Shown here: in pieces, positions 11,421 through 23,818 of the stretch | Position numbering within the stretch: the first letter of the stretch is position 1 | How the letters are laid out: every line of letters begins with the position of its first letter | From: Monoplex corrugatus | Taxonomy: Eukaryota; Mollusca; Gastropoda; Littorinimorpha; Ranellidae | DNA length: 64,000 nt | Reading direction: 5' to 3' | Assembly (NCBI GenBank): GCA_030674185.1 | Contig: CM060312.1 | Span: 36,406,279-36,470,278, forward strand | Notes under the pieces: generated by a model | Told to the model about the DNA's origin: nothing | The model's input: the letters and a program-made list of their open reading frames with translations, nothing else | Databases searched by the model: none | Program-made: the position numbers and the translations under genes

Positions 11421-11857
11421 TGGCAGGAAGGATGTTTGGATGTGGGTCATCTATAACAGGAAGATGAATTGGGGATGTATATGAAGAATTGTTTCTCTAC
11501 TTAGAAGTCACACACACAACAAGGAAAGAGAGTGACGAGAAGAAATGCACTAACCACCTAGGCATGATTCTCATAAGCAGTCCACACATAAATTAATAAC
11601 TACAACGTATTTATTTAATCAGTCAACTTCAGCATAAACGTGATTCACCATTCCTACTGTCCTGGGTCCTATATTCCTAAAATCCTAAGATGCACTACGA
11701 ATCATCAGAACTTGCATATCACTAGAATGCTGAACACTTTCTTATGTCCTACTCTATTCCCTCTCTCTTTGCTTCATGGAAAATAAAACATATTACCACT
11801 TCTATCCCTACCCTAACAAAAGTATAAAATGAGATGCAGGATTACATACCGTGCTCT
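11421..11857. other. Unassigned DNA, no gene recognised
   Basis: Low-copy AT-rich DNA between repeat blocks. Nothing recognisable. Confidence 0.4.
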
Positions 11858-12125
11858 TCATTACGCAAACCTTACGACCCGAGTAACGATACGGTCTGAG
11901 GGGGACTAGGTCGGTGGAAAATGTTGAGTAACCAGTCCAATCATGGATGGCGTGATCATTACGCAAACCTTACTTACCCGTCTAACAATGCGGTCTGAGG
12001 GGCACCCTGTGATAGTAGCAGTAGTACCACCAGCAGTTGTATTCGTAAATATAGCAGCAGCAATAGTACCAGCAGAAGCAGAAGTTGTACCATTAGTAGT
12101 AGCAGGAGCAGTACCAGAAAAATAG
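11858..12125 (+). repeat. Direct duplication leading into an AGT/AGC tract
   Basis: CATTACGCAAACCTTAC followed by a CGGTCTGAGGGG motif occurs at about 11859-11905 and again at about 11954-12002. The second copy is followed at once by a degenerate AGT/AGC tract. Confidence 0.65.
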
Positions 12126-12159
12126 TAGTGGTAACACAAGCAACCCCCCTCCCTACCTA

Positions 12160-12620
12160 TGGAGATGCCAAGAGGGAGGGGGGGGGGCTCTTCAGTATAA
12201 ATAGTATTCCCACTTTCTGGAAATTCTGTGCTAGAAATTTCTTCTTTTCTGTCATTCTTTGTTTCTGCCTTGCTCTTTTGTTTTCTGTCATCTCTTCCTA
12301 TCATTTTCATGATTATTTTATGGACTCTCTAGGATTGATAACTTGGTACATGTATTAAGTGCATTTCCCCTGTGGGGATGGCGGGGGCTCTTTCAGTTTA
12401 AATAGCATCCCCACCTTCTGGAAATTATGTGCTAGAATTTCCCCTTTTCTGTCTCTCTCTCTCTTTCTTTCTCCTTTGCTTTCTGTCATTTTTTCCTATA
12501 ATTTTCTACCTTGCTGATCCATTCACCTGTATGCGTTCGATAGTGGCTTACGTACTTTCTCTTAGGATTGATAATTGGATACACGTATTAAATATGTTTT
12601 TGGCTGTAGGAAAATGAGAT
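12160..12620 (+). repeat. Two tandem copies of a roughly 220-bp segment
   Basis: Segments starting near 12195 and 12395 share CTTTCAGT..AAATAG, ATTCCCAC or CATCCCCACC, TTCTGGAAATT, GTGCTAGAA and TTTTCTGTC, and end with AGGATTGATAA..TGG. This is a diverged tandem duplication. Confidence 0.7.
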
Positions 12621-13225
12621 ATGAGGAAGCAATTTTAGGTAACTTAGGCATTTTTTTACATATGTTTTAGTGTCCTTAGCTATGTTTCAGTTTGTATTCA
12701 AGTATGTTTTTTAAATCCTCTGTTTGATAAATTGGACGGAGTGGTCAACACCGGGAACATCTCCTCAGATTATATGCGAGAATGCATTTGTATGTGTACT
12801 TACTTTTCTTTTCCTTTTTTTCCTGTTGAAATATTGTGTATGTTTTGAAACGGTTATAGCCCTGATATGGCTCTGTGCAGTCGGTGGGCTTTAAACAAAA
12901 ATACCAGTAAGTGCATTTTTGGTTCTAAGGAAATATGATATGCGTAAGCAATTTTAGGTAATTTAGATCCGTTTTCATATTGTTTTAGTGTTCTTGGTTA
13001 TGCTTAAATTTGTATTCAGGTATGTTTTTTAAATCCCCTTTGCGCTACATTGGACAGAGTGGTCAACGTCAGGGGCATCTCCTTAGATTATAAGCGCGAA
13101 TGCATCGTTATGTGTACTTAATTTTCTTTTCCTTTTTTTTTTTTAACTGTTGAGGTATTGTATATGTTTCGAAACAGTTACAGCCCTGAAATGGCACTAT
13201 GCAGTCAGCTGGGCTTTGAACAAAA
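12605..13225 (+). repeat. Two tandem copies of a roughly 310-bp retroposon-like 3' segment
   Basis: Segments 12605-12905 and 12915-13225 align throughout. Landmarks are AAGCAATTTTAGGTAA, GTATGTTTTTTAAATCC, AGTGGTCAAC and a terminal TGGC..TGTGCAGTCGG-like motif ending in GGGCTTT.AACAAAAATA. The ending resembles the 3' tail of molluscan retroposons, and each copy is followed by short A/C/G-triplet sequence. No coding capacity is seen. Confidence 0.7.
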
Positions 13226-13350
13226 ATAACAATAACAGAAGCAACAGCAGCAGTACCAGCAGAAGCAGTAATTGTAACAGTAGTAGTAGCAGAAAGCAGT
13301 AATCGTCAAAGCAGAAGCAGCAGCTGAAACAGCAGCGATAGTAGGAATAG
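13225..13350 (+). repeat. AGC/AGT triplet tract
   Basis: Imperfect AGC/AGT/AAC triplets directly abut the retroposon-like tail, so they may have grown from its terminal repeat. Confidence 0.8.
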
Positions 13351-13552
13351 TAGAAGTATGTTACCTTTGTCTTCTCTCTTTTTCCTCTTCTTCTTTTGAG
13401 CAGTATATTACTGGTCACAGTTTTGCCATATTTAACTGTTATCACAAATACACAGAATGATTTTGTTAATGATTTAAAAGTTTCCTAAAATCAGACTGGT
13501 TGAGCTATGCATATCATCATTCTCCATTTCCGGGAATTTTCAAGCTTTTTTC

Positions 13553-13595
13553 ATACACAGACACGCACACCAGACACACACAGACACACACACAC

Positions 13596-13639
<44 letters not shown>

Positions 13640-13682
13640 ACCCACACACAGACACACACACACACAGACACACACACACACA

Positions 13683-13715
<33 letters not shown>

Positions 13716-13754
13716 ACGCAGAGAATAGATATGCTCTGACATAAAGTGTGCATA

Positions 13755-13834
<80 letters not shown>

Positions 13835-13840
13835 GCGTCA
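13553..13840 (+). repeat. (CA)n, (GA)n and (GACA)n microsatellite cluster
   Basis: A (CA)n block with GACA interruptions (13553-13712) is followed by (GA)n (13756-13798) and (GACA)n (13799-13832). Confidence 0.97.
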
Positions 13841-13964
13841 CAGAGCGAGAGATCGATTGATTTATTTATTGATCTTAATTTCCCATCGGTGAAGGCAATG
13901 ACACAATACAACAATTTTTTGTCTGTTTTCCGTATATGTCATGGTTAAAATCAGAGAAAAAGAA

Positions 13965-16393
13965 ACTTCAAACTTCACACTCCACATTTCAACTTCAAAC
14001 TTCACACTTCATGCCTCACATTTCAAACGTCGCACTTCAAACTTCACACTTCATACTTCAAACTTCACACTTCGCACTTCAAACTTCACACTCAACACTT
14101 CAAACTTCAACACTCAACACTTTGCACTTCAAACTTCACACTCAACGCCTCGCACTTCAAACTTCACACTCAACGCTTCGCACTTCAAACTTCACACTCA
14201 ACACTTCGCACTTCAAACTTCACACTCAACACTTCACACTTCAAACTTCACACTCAACACTTCGCGCTTCAAACTTCACACTCAACTTCGAACTTCACAC
14301 TCAACACTTGGCACTTCAAACTTCACACTCAACACTTGGCACTTCAAACTTCACACTCAACACTTGGCACTTCAAACTTCACACTCAAACTTCACACTTC
14401 ACACTTCACATCGACACTTCACTTCACACTTCATGCCTCACACTTCAACTTCAACTTCACACGTCAACCTTCTACTTCACGCGTTAACTTCACACTTCAC
14501 ATTCCACACTTCACATTTCAAACTTCAAACTTCACACTTCAACTTCAATTCACATTTCACATTTCAAACTTCACATTTCACACTTCAATTTCACATTTCA
14601 CATTTCAAACTTCACACTCAACACTTCAAACTTCACACTCAACACTTTGCACTTCAACTTCACACTCAACCCTCGCACTTCAAACTTCACACTCAACGCT
14701 TCGCACTTCAAACTTCACACTCAACACTTCGCACTTCAAACTTCACACTCAACACTTCACACTTCAAACTTCACACTCAACACTTCGCCTTCAAACTTCA
14801 CACTCAACATTCGAACTTCACACTCAACACTTGGCACTTCAAACTTCACACTCAACACTTGGCACTTCAAACTTCACACTCAACACTTGGCACTTCAAAC
14901 TTCACACTCAACACTTCACACTTCACACTTCACACTCGACACTTCACACTTCACACTTCAATCCTCACACTTCACACTTCATACTTCACACGTCAACCTT
15001 CATACTTCACGCTGTAACTTCACACTACATTCCACACTTCACATTTCAAACTTCAAACTTCACACTTCAAACTTCACATTCACATTTCACATTTCAAACT
15101 TCACATTTCACACTTCAATTCACATTTCACATTTCAAACTTCACATTTCACACTTCAAACTTCACAACTTCACACTTCAAACTTCACATCAACTTCACAT
15201 CTTCAAACTTCACATTTCACACATTCAAACTCTCAAATTCACACTTCAAAACTTCACATTTCACATTTCAAACTTCACATTTCACACTTCAATCACTTCA
15301 CATTCAACTTCACAATTCACATTCAAACTTCAACATTTCAATTCAAACTTCACATTTCAACTTCACATTTCACATTCACAATTCAATTTCACACTTCAAA
15401 CTTCACATTTCACATTTCACTTCAATTTCACATTCAAACTTCACATTCAAACTTCAATTTCACACTTCAAACTTCACATTCACATTTCAAACTTCACATT
15501 TCACACTTCAACTTCCATTTCACACTTCAAACTTCACATTTCAACTTCACATTTCACATTTCAAACTTCACATTTCACATTTCAAACTTCACATTTCACA
15601 TTTCAAACTTCCACATTTCAAACTTCACATTTCACATTCAAACTTCACATTTCAACTTCACATTTCAAACTTCACATTTCAAACATTCACATTTCACATT
15701 TCAAACTTCACATTTCACATTTCAAACTTCACATTTCAAACTTCACATTTCACATTTCAAACTTCAAACTTCACACTTCAAACTTCACATTTCACACTTC
15801 AAACTTCACACTTCACACTTTCAACTTCAAACTTCACACTTCAAACTTCACATTTCACATTTCAAACTTCACATTTCACAGACCACAACCCACACTTCAC
15901 ACTTCAAACTTCACACTTCACACTTCACTCTTCAACTTCACTATCACCCTTCAAATGTCATACTTCAAACTTCATACTTCACACTTCGTACTTCATACTT
16001 CAAACTTCAACGTCACACTTCAAACTTCATAACTTCTCACTTCGTACTTCATACTTCAAACTTCAGACGTCACACTTCAAACTTCATACTTCAAACTTCA
16101 CACTTCAAACTTCACACTTCACAATTCACACTTCAAACTTCACGCTTCAAACGTCATACTTCACACTTCAAACATCAAACATCGCACTTCACACTTCACA
16201 CTTCACACGTCAAACTTCACACGTCAGACTTCAACACCTCAGACTTCAAACTTCACACTTCAAACTTCACACTTCAAACTTCACACATCAATATTCACAC
16301 GTTAAACTTCACACTTCAAACTTCACACTTCACACGTCAAACTTCACACGTTAAACTTCACACGTTAAACTTCACACTTCAAACTTCACACTT
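13965..16393 (+). repeat. 2.4-kb minisatellite, about 14-bp unit TTCAAACTTCACAC
   Basis: The array is built from CTTCAAACTTCACA-type units and shows domains. 14050-14400 and 14590-14920 use a longer composite with ACTCAACACTT; 15050-15900 uses CATTTCA spacers; 15960-16390 uses ACGTCA/TACTTCA variants. Open frames of up to 672 codons cross it, with SNFTL and NTSHF-like peptides. The 14-bp period is not a multiple of three, and overlapping frames are also open because the sequence almost lacks TAA/TAG/TGA. I therefore treat it as non-coding satellite DNA. Confidence 0.95.
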
Positions 16394-16649
16394 GGAAACC
16401 TTTTATTACACAAGAATGGTAGCATCAGGTCCCACTGGGTCTGTCTCACAGGTAGTCCTTGTCACTCTTTACACATACAAACGTAATTTAAGCGTATCAA
16501 AACAAACTATAACGCAAACAACGTCAATGAAGTTATAAGAAATATTCAATAACAATAACATAACAGTAGTAGCCGTAGTAGCAACATTATATTTATTTCG
16601 TAATCATAATGATAACAGTGAAAATGGCACATAAGTGCGCGTGCGCGCA

Positions 16650-16685
<36 letters not shown>

Positions 16686-17040
16686 GCAAACACGCGCGCG
16701 CGTGAAATCAAAGGAAAAGAAAAAAAGTAAAAAAGTAAAGGAAGCATGAAGAACAAACAAAAAAAGGGGGAGACATGTCAACTAATGTTGTGACGACCAT
16801 AAATCAACCAGAACACATGCAACATGGACAATAAAGAGCGTTTATTGAATTTAGGTAGTGTATTTGGCACGGGGGAAATAGTTCTCATAGGAATTTGGAG
16901 TGGATCTGTGCATAAATTTGTACATTTATATACTTTTGTAAATACTTCAATTTTTTTTTTGAGTGACAATATTTCTGCATGTTAAAATTTGTTCTGTGGT
17001 TAAGGAGCAGTCATGTAATGAAAGTTTTCCTTCAGAGAAG
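16394..17040. other. Unassigned DNA with a short (CA)n tract
   Basis: A (CA)n tract with CG ends lies at about 16636-16703. The rest is AT-rich low-copy sequence with no recognisable gene. Confidence 0.4.
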
Positions 17041-17068
17041 AGAGAGAGAGAGAGAGATGAAACACACA

Positions 17069-17123
<55 letters not shown>

Positions 17124-17259
17124 GCACGCACCACATCACACACACACACAACCACACACAACACACACACGCACGCACGCACCCACACACACACACACAC
17201 ACACACATACACACACACATACTCACACACATACACACACACACTCACACACACACACA

Positions 17260-17349
<90 letters not shown>
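17040..17349 (+). repeat. (GA)n then (CA)n microsatellite
   Basis: A short GA tract (17038-17058) and about 290 bp of CA dinucleotides, pure for its last 85 bp or so. Confidence 0.97.
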
Positions 17350-17350
<1 letters not shown>

Positions 17351-17704
17351 GGTTGCCTTGATCGTATTTATCAACTGTCCCCCTACCTCTCCCTTTCTTT
17401 ATCAAATAATGTCTGCACGGCACAGCACTGCTTTAGAGATATCAGTTAGTTAGGAACAGTAATCGAGCAATAACTACATATCACTTAACACAAGAGTTGC
17501 TTTCTCTTCCTTATCTGCCTTGGGCAGACAGCGAAACCACAGTGCACTGGCACTGCACGTGGATGGCATTGAGACCCAAGTGCGTGTTGCATACTTGCGC
17601 GTGCTCTTTGTAAGGTCATAAACAACTTAACTCGGGCGGTGCTGGGATGTTGATATAGGCTCGCGTTGGTTATGTGAGGCGCTTTGTTTCCCCGCTGTGA
17701 CAGC
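17350..17704. other. Unassigned DNA, no gene recognised
   Basis: Low-copy sequence of balanced composition. Nothing recognisable apart from the SINE head that follows. Confidence 0.4.
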
Positions 17705-17800
17705 GGGTTGCGTGGCTCAGTTGACTCAAGATCTGATAGGCTACCTCGAGTTCAATCCCAGTCAGCAATATAAACAATGGTCTGTTTACTGCCATCTAAC
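17705..17800 (+). mobile_element. tRNA-derived SINE head (candidate)
   Basis: An A-box-like TGGCTCAGTTGA at 17715-17726 is followed about 30 bp later by a B-box-like GAGTTCAATCCC at 17750-17761. These are the two internal RNA polymerase III promoter elements in tRNA order and spacing. The acceptor and anticodon stems do not form a convincing tRNA, so a SINE or tRNA pseudogene fits better than a functional tRNA gene. The body after the B box is not recognised. Confidence 0.5.
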
Positions 17801-17884
17801 TGCTCCAATCATTTCGGTGGTGTTGGTCTAGTATTCTGAACGTCCCTCCCGTCCCGTCCCGATCCACTGTCCCCGTTTTCATTT

Positions 17885-18850
17885 CAAAACCATGCCAGTA
17901 CACAAGTTCTTTCATAGGCTCAAGCATTCAACCTGCATAAACAATTCTTTCTAGCCGATTAGTCTTAACTACTTTCAAATGCCAGTACACAAGTTCTTTC
18001 ATAGGCTCAAGCATTCAAACCTTGCATACTTCTTCATACTAGCATTCAAACCTTGCCAGTACACAAGTTCTTTCATAGGCTCAAGCATTTCAAAACCATG
18101 CCAGTACACAAGTTCTTTTCATAGGCTCAAGGCATTTCAAAACCTTGCCAGTACACAAGTTCTTTCATAGGCTCAAGACATTTCAAAACCATGCCAGTAC
18201 ACAAGTTCTTGCATAGGCTCAAGGCATTTCAAAACCTTGCCAGTACACAAGTTCTTTCATAGGCTAAGCATTTCAAAACCTTGCCAGTACACAAGTTCTT
18301 TCATAGGCTCAAGGCATTTCAAAACCATGCCAGTACACAAGTTCTTGCATAGGCTCAAATGAGACATTTCAAAACTTATTCCCAGTACACAAGTTCTTCA
18401 TAGGCTCAAGACATTTCAAAACCTTGCCAGTACACAAGTTCTTTCATAGGCTTCAAGGCATTTCAAAACCTTGCCAGTACACAAGTTCTTCATAGGCTCA
18501 AGGACATTTCAAAACCTTGCCAGTACACAAGTCTTCATAGTCTTAAAACTCAGCCGCTCAAGGCCAAGCATTTCAAAACCTTGCCAGTACACAAGTTCTT
18601 TCATAGGCTCAAGACATTTCAAAACCAACAGTGCACAGTTCACAACCTAGTTTCTTTCATAGGCTCAAGGGACATTTCAAAACACTTGCACAGTTACACA
18701 AGTTCTTGCATAGGCTCAAGCATTCAAAACTGCAGTACACAAGTTCTTGCATAGCCAAGGCATTCAAGACCTTGCCAGTGCATCAGTTCTTGCATAGGCT
18801 CAAGGCATTTCAAGACCTTGCCAGTGAATACGTTTTTGCATAGCTCAAGG
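17885..18850 (+). repeat. Minisatellite, about 46-bp unit
   Basis: About twenty head-to-tail copies of a unit containing CCAGTACACAAGTTCTTTCA, then TAGGCTCAAG and CATTTCAAAACC. Early copies are shorter or lack part of the unit, and copies between 18530 and 18770 carry many small indels. No coding potential is supported. Confidence 0.95.
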
Positions 18851-18914
18851 AGTCTGTTACTCGCTGATTTGGTATATGGAATTGTCACAGTGCGATACGT
18901 CACTGTTGAAATAG

Positions 18915-19331
18915 AAGCAGTTTACAGAGATATACACAGACGTACACAGACGCAGACACATACAAACAACAGACAAAACAGACATACACATACACGCTCC
19001 TACACACACCTCTACACACACCCCTCAAACCGCGCCCCTACTTATATTAGACACATAGATACGGACACACACACACATGCATGAACACCCCCTCCCCCAA
19101 CACACACGCCCATACGCACACATCCACGCACATACACAAATTCACACGCACACGTTAACATTTACACCCACACACTCACACGCACATATACATCACATAC
19201 ACACAAACACTCCGCTACACACACACACACATACACACACACACTACACACATACACACACGTACACACATACACACACGTACACACATATATGCACGCA
19301 TATGCCCTACAAATATACACAACACAAATAT

Positions 19332-19369
<38 letters not shown>

Positions 19370-19441
19370 GCACACATACAGACACACACACATCTTACAC
19401 ATACACACACACGCACCACACCCTACACACACATACACACA

Positions 19442-19489
<48 letters not shown>

Positions 19490-19640
19490 GCACACACACA
19501 CGTACACACACACGCACACACACACACGCACACACAGCACAACTCACTTGCACTTGCACACACATACACACGCACACACACACACACATCACTCACACAC
19601 GCACGCACACTCATTCGCACTTGCACACACATGCGCGAAT
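18915..19640 (+). repeat. Long interrupted (CA)n region
   Basis: About 700 bp of CA dinucleotides with frequent TA, CG, CC and GC interruptions, best preserved at 19335-19530. His-Thr and Cys-Val frames here are repeat artefacts. Confidence 0.93.
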
Positions 19641-20692
19641 GAGTGTACGTGACCATCTATAGTGTCAACAAAGAAACATATAATAACTTAAAAGGAAGTG
19701 ACAAGATGAGAAAAACTGATTATGAAGTTATGCGTATTTTAAAACTACATTCATAAGAGTGTATCCACGGGTATTATGCAAGTAACAGGCCACTTTGGTC
19801 GCTTATATTGGTTACAAAAGGCAACTGACGTCATGCACACACTGTGAGTGTGTATGTGTGCGTACGAGTGTGTGTGCATGTGCGTATGTGTATATGTGCG
19901 TAGCGAGAGCCCATTTTGTTAACTGTGAGTCCTTTGTTTCCTGTTGTATGACATAACATGTGTTTCTTTTTCGTCGTCTGGTTTTTGTATGATATTATTT
20001 AATTCTACGACAGCAATTACAAATATACAAACATATACACAGACGGACTGTGCCAAGTGTGCAATAATATAACGCTGCACAGTGCGGGCGATAAAAAAAA
20101 AGAACAATTTGTACACACGCATTTGAAATTACATTATTCGGAACGCAGAAGAAAAGGAAGAAGAAAAAGGAGGAGGAGGAGGAGGAGGAGGAGGAGAAGA
20201 AGAAAAGAAACAAACACAAAACAAGTACTTACATTTGTTTTATCTATTTCATTGTGTCTATTTGCTTCAAGAGTAAATTTTCGCATTTGAATTATCTATC
20301 TAATGGAGCGGCCGACTACAACTCTGCTGACCACCAAGCTCCGTGGAAGGCAGCAGGTCCTGAAAAAACAACAATAAAAAAAACCAACGAACGAACGAAC
20401 GAACCAGCCAACCAAACAAACAAAACCCGGCCAAACTATGATTGATCGTTAGATGTGAGCTGAGTGTAGATGTGGCAAATAAACGAAGGTTTTGAGGAAG
20501 ATAAAAGATAAACGGGATCGAGGAAGCACTGGGATGTGCATTCTGTATTTTCGTTTTTCCGTAAATCACCGAACTCGGACCTGACCGAACACGATCTTTA
20601 AAGTGCAGTTTTGATGTTCTGTATGTGCACATACATACATGCACAAACCTACCAGTGCAGAAGGTACAGGCTCTGGCAGGTGTGCACTTATA
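19641..20692. repeat. Low-copy DNA with (GGA)n and (GAAC)n patches
   Basis: (GGA)n lies at 20168-20200 within a GAAGAA-rich stretch, and a GAACGAAC patch at 20388-20404. A short TG-rich stretch is at 19845-19895. No gene is recognisable. Confidence 0.5.
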
Positions 20693-20892
20693 TTAACCCT
20701 TTGACTCCCGCACCCTGTCCGTCAGCTTCTTGCATTGCCAACCAAGCCAGCAAAGCAAAAACTTAACCCTTTTGATTCCCTCACCCTATCCACCAGCTTT
20801 CTGAAGGAAGCTGGTGGATAGGGTGAGTGAGTCAAAGGGTTAAGTTTTGGCAGTTACATGTAGTGGGTAGGGTGCGGGAGTCAAAGGGTTAA
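20693..20892. mobile_element. piggyBac-type palindromic MITE with TTAA ends
   Basis: A 200-bp element starts TTAACCCTTTGACTCCCGCA and ends with the inverted form of the same sequence before TTAA at 20889-20892. Inside it, a second inverted pair bounded by TTAACCC (from 20763) and GGGTTAA (to 20843) makes a nested palindrome, with its centre at about 20800 between CAGCTTTCTG and AAGGAAGCTG. TTAA target duplications with CCC/GGG termini are characteristic of piggyBac-superfamily elements. There is no transposase ORF, so it is non-autonomous. A half copy lies at 25991-26098. Confidence 0.75.
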
Positions 20893-21108
20893 GCTTGGAG
20901 ATAAGAAAAACAAAACAAAACAAAACAAACAAACAAACAAACTTCCACCACTTTCCAGCTGGGTATTACCAGTTAGGGTGAAGTCGCACCTTCCAACAGA
21001 TAAGTCCGATGACCTGGCCATTCTATTTGACTTTGAGCCGTTAGGAGACTTTAGGTAAAACAACAGTTGTACAGCCACCTTGAAAGGCACAACTTAAGAG
21101 TCACTTTG
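20893..21108. other. Spacer with (AAAC)n patch
   Basis: AAACA/AAAC repeats at 20907-20941 precede an unassigned stretch. Confidence 0.4.
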
Positions 21109-23818
21109 ATCAAACAAATATTAGAACTGTCTTTGAATCAAACAAACATTAGAATTGTCTTTGATTCAAACAGATATGAGAATTGTCTTTGAATCCAACA
21201 AATATTACAACCGTCTTTGAATCCAACAAACATTACAACTGTCTTTGAATCCAACAAACATTACAACTGTCTTTGAATCAAACAAACATTACAACTGTCT
21301 TTGAATCAAACATTACAACTGTCTTTGAATCCAACAAACATTACAACTGTCTTTGAATCAAACAAACATTACAACTGTCTTTGAATCAAACAAACATTAC
21401 AACTGTCTTTGAATCAAACAAACATTACAACTGTCTTTGAATCAAACAAACATTACAACTGTCTTTGAATCAAACATTACAACTGTCTTTGAATCAAACA
21501 AACATTACAACTGTCTTTGAATCAAACATTACAACTGTCTTTGAATCAAACAAACATTACAACTGTCTTTGAATCAAACAAACATTACAACTGTCTTTGA
21601 ATCAAACAAACATTACAACTGTCTTTGAATCAAACAAATATTACAACTGTCTTTGAATCAAACAAACATTACAACTGTCTTTGAATCAAACAAACATTAC
21701 AACTGTCTTTCAATCAAACAAACATTACAACTGTCTTTGAATCAAACAAACATTACAACTGTCTGAATCAAACAAACATTACAACTGTCTTTGAATCAAA
21801 CAAATATTACAACTGTCTTTGAATGAAACAAACATTACAACTGTCTTTGAATCAAACAAACATTACAACTGTCTTTGAATCAAACAAACATTACAACTGT
21901 CTTTGAATCAAACAAACATTACAACTGTCTTTGAATGAAACAAATATTAACAACTGTCTTTAAATCAAACAAACATTACAACTGTCTTTGAATCTAAACA
22001 TTTACAACTGTCTTTGAATCAAACAAATATTACAACTGTCTTTGAATCAAACATTACAACCGTTTTTGAATCAAACATTACAACGTCTTTGAAATCAAAC
22101 ATTACAACCGTTTTGAATCAAACAGTACATTTACAAACTGTCTTTGAATCAAACAAACATTAACAACTGTCTTTGAATCAAATATTACAACTGTCTTTGA
22201 ATCAAAAATTACAACTGTCTTTGAATCAAACAAACATTACACTGTCTTTGAATCAAACAAACATTACAACTGTCTTTGAATGAAACAAATATTACAACGT
22301 CTTTAAATCAAACAAACATTACAACTGTCTTTGAATCAAACATTACAACTGTCTTTGAATCAAAAACAATTCTTTAATCATACACTGTCTTTGAATCAAA
22401 CATTACAACCGTTTTGAATCAAACATTACAACCGTCTTTGAATCAAACATTACAACGTTTTTGAATCAAACAACATTACAACTGTCTTTGAATCAAACAA
22501 ACATTACAACTGTCTTTGAATCAAATATTACAACTGTCTTTGAATCAAACATTACAACTGTCTTTGAATCAAACATTACAACCGTCTTTGAATCAAACAT
22601 TACAACCGTTTTTGAATCAAACAGACATTAACAATTGTCTTTGAATCAAACAAACATTACAACTGTCTTTGAATCAAACATTACAACTGTCTTTGAATCA
22701 AACATTACAACTGTCTTTGAATCAAACAATATTACAACTGTCTTTGAATCAAACATTACAACCGTTTTTGAATCAAACATTACAACCGTTTTTGAATCAA
22801 ACAAACATTACAACCGTCTTTGAATCAAACAAATATTACAACTGTTTTGAATCAAATAACTTACAACTGTCTTTGAATCAAACAAATATTACAACTGTCT
22901 TTGAATCAAACAAAATTACAACTGTCTTTGAATCCAAACATTACAACCTGTCTTTGAATCAAACAATAATTACAACTGTCTTTGAATCAAACAAATATTA
23001 CAACTGTCTTTGAATCAAACATTACAACCGTTTTTGAATCAAACAATTACAACGTCTTTGAATCAAACATTACAACGTTTTGAATCAACAAACATTACAA
23101 CTGTCTTTGAATCAACAAACATTACAACTGTCTTTGAATCAAACAAACATTTACAACTGTCTTTGAATCAAACAAACATTACAACCGTCTTTGAATCAAA
23201 CAAACATTACAACTGTCTTTGAATCAAACAAACATTACAACTGTCTTTGAATCAAACATTACAACTGTTTTTGAATCAAACAAACATTAAACTGTCTTTG
23301 AATCAAACAAACATTACAACTGTCTTTGAATCCAACAAACATTACAACTGTCTTTGAATCAACAACATTACAACTGTCTTTGAATCAAACAAACATTACA
23401 ACTGTCTTTGAATGAAACAAACATTACAACTGTCTTTGAATCAAACATTACAACTGTCTTTGAATCCAACAAACATTACAACTGTCTTTGAATCAAACAT
23501 TACAACTGTCTTTGAATCAAACATTACAACTGTCTTTGAATCAAACATTACAACTGTCTTTGAATGAAACAAACATTACAACTGTCTTTGAATCAAACAT
23601 TACAACTGTCTTTGAATCAAACATTACAACTGTCTTTGAATCAAACATTACAACTGTCTTTGAATGAAACAAACATTACAACTGTCTTTGAATCAAACAT
23701 TACAACTGTCTTTGAATCAAACAAACATTAGAATTGTCTTTGAATCAAACAAATGTTACTATTGTATTTGAATCAAACAAACATTAGAATTGTCTTTTAA
23801 TCAAACAAATATTACAAC
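21109..23818 (+). repeat. 2.7-kb minisatellite, 27/23-bp units
   Basis: On the order of 100 copies of a unit built from ACATTACAACTGTC, TTTGAATC and AAACA. Two length classes interleave. The shorter one lacks one AAAC tetranucleotide before ACATTACAAC. Units at both edges carry ATTAGAATTGTC variants, whereas interior units are nearly uniform. The segment 22000-22480 has more single-base losses. Short NQTNITTVFES-type frames have no support as genes. Confidence 0.97.

Noticed and set aside
13941..16354. Open frames of 672, 461 and 358 codons over the 14-bp repeat
   Set aside because: All three phases are largely open because the repeat lacks stop triplets. The period is not a multiple of three and indels are not frame-preserving.
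17705..17800. Functional tRNA gene
   Set aside because: A- and B-box-like sequences are present, but acceptor and anticodon stems do not pair, so SINE head or tRNA pseudogene is preferred.
21109..23818. CRISPR-like array of regular direct repeats
   Set aside because: There are no unique spacers. The whole unit repeats, and the setting is eukaryotic.
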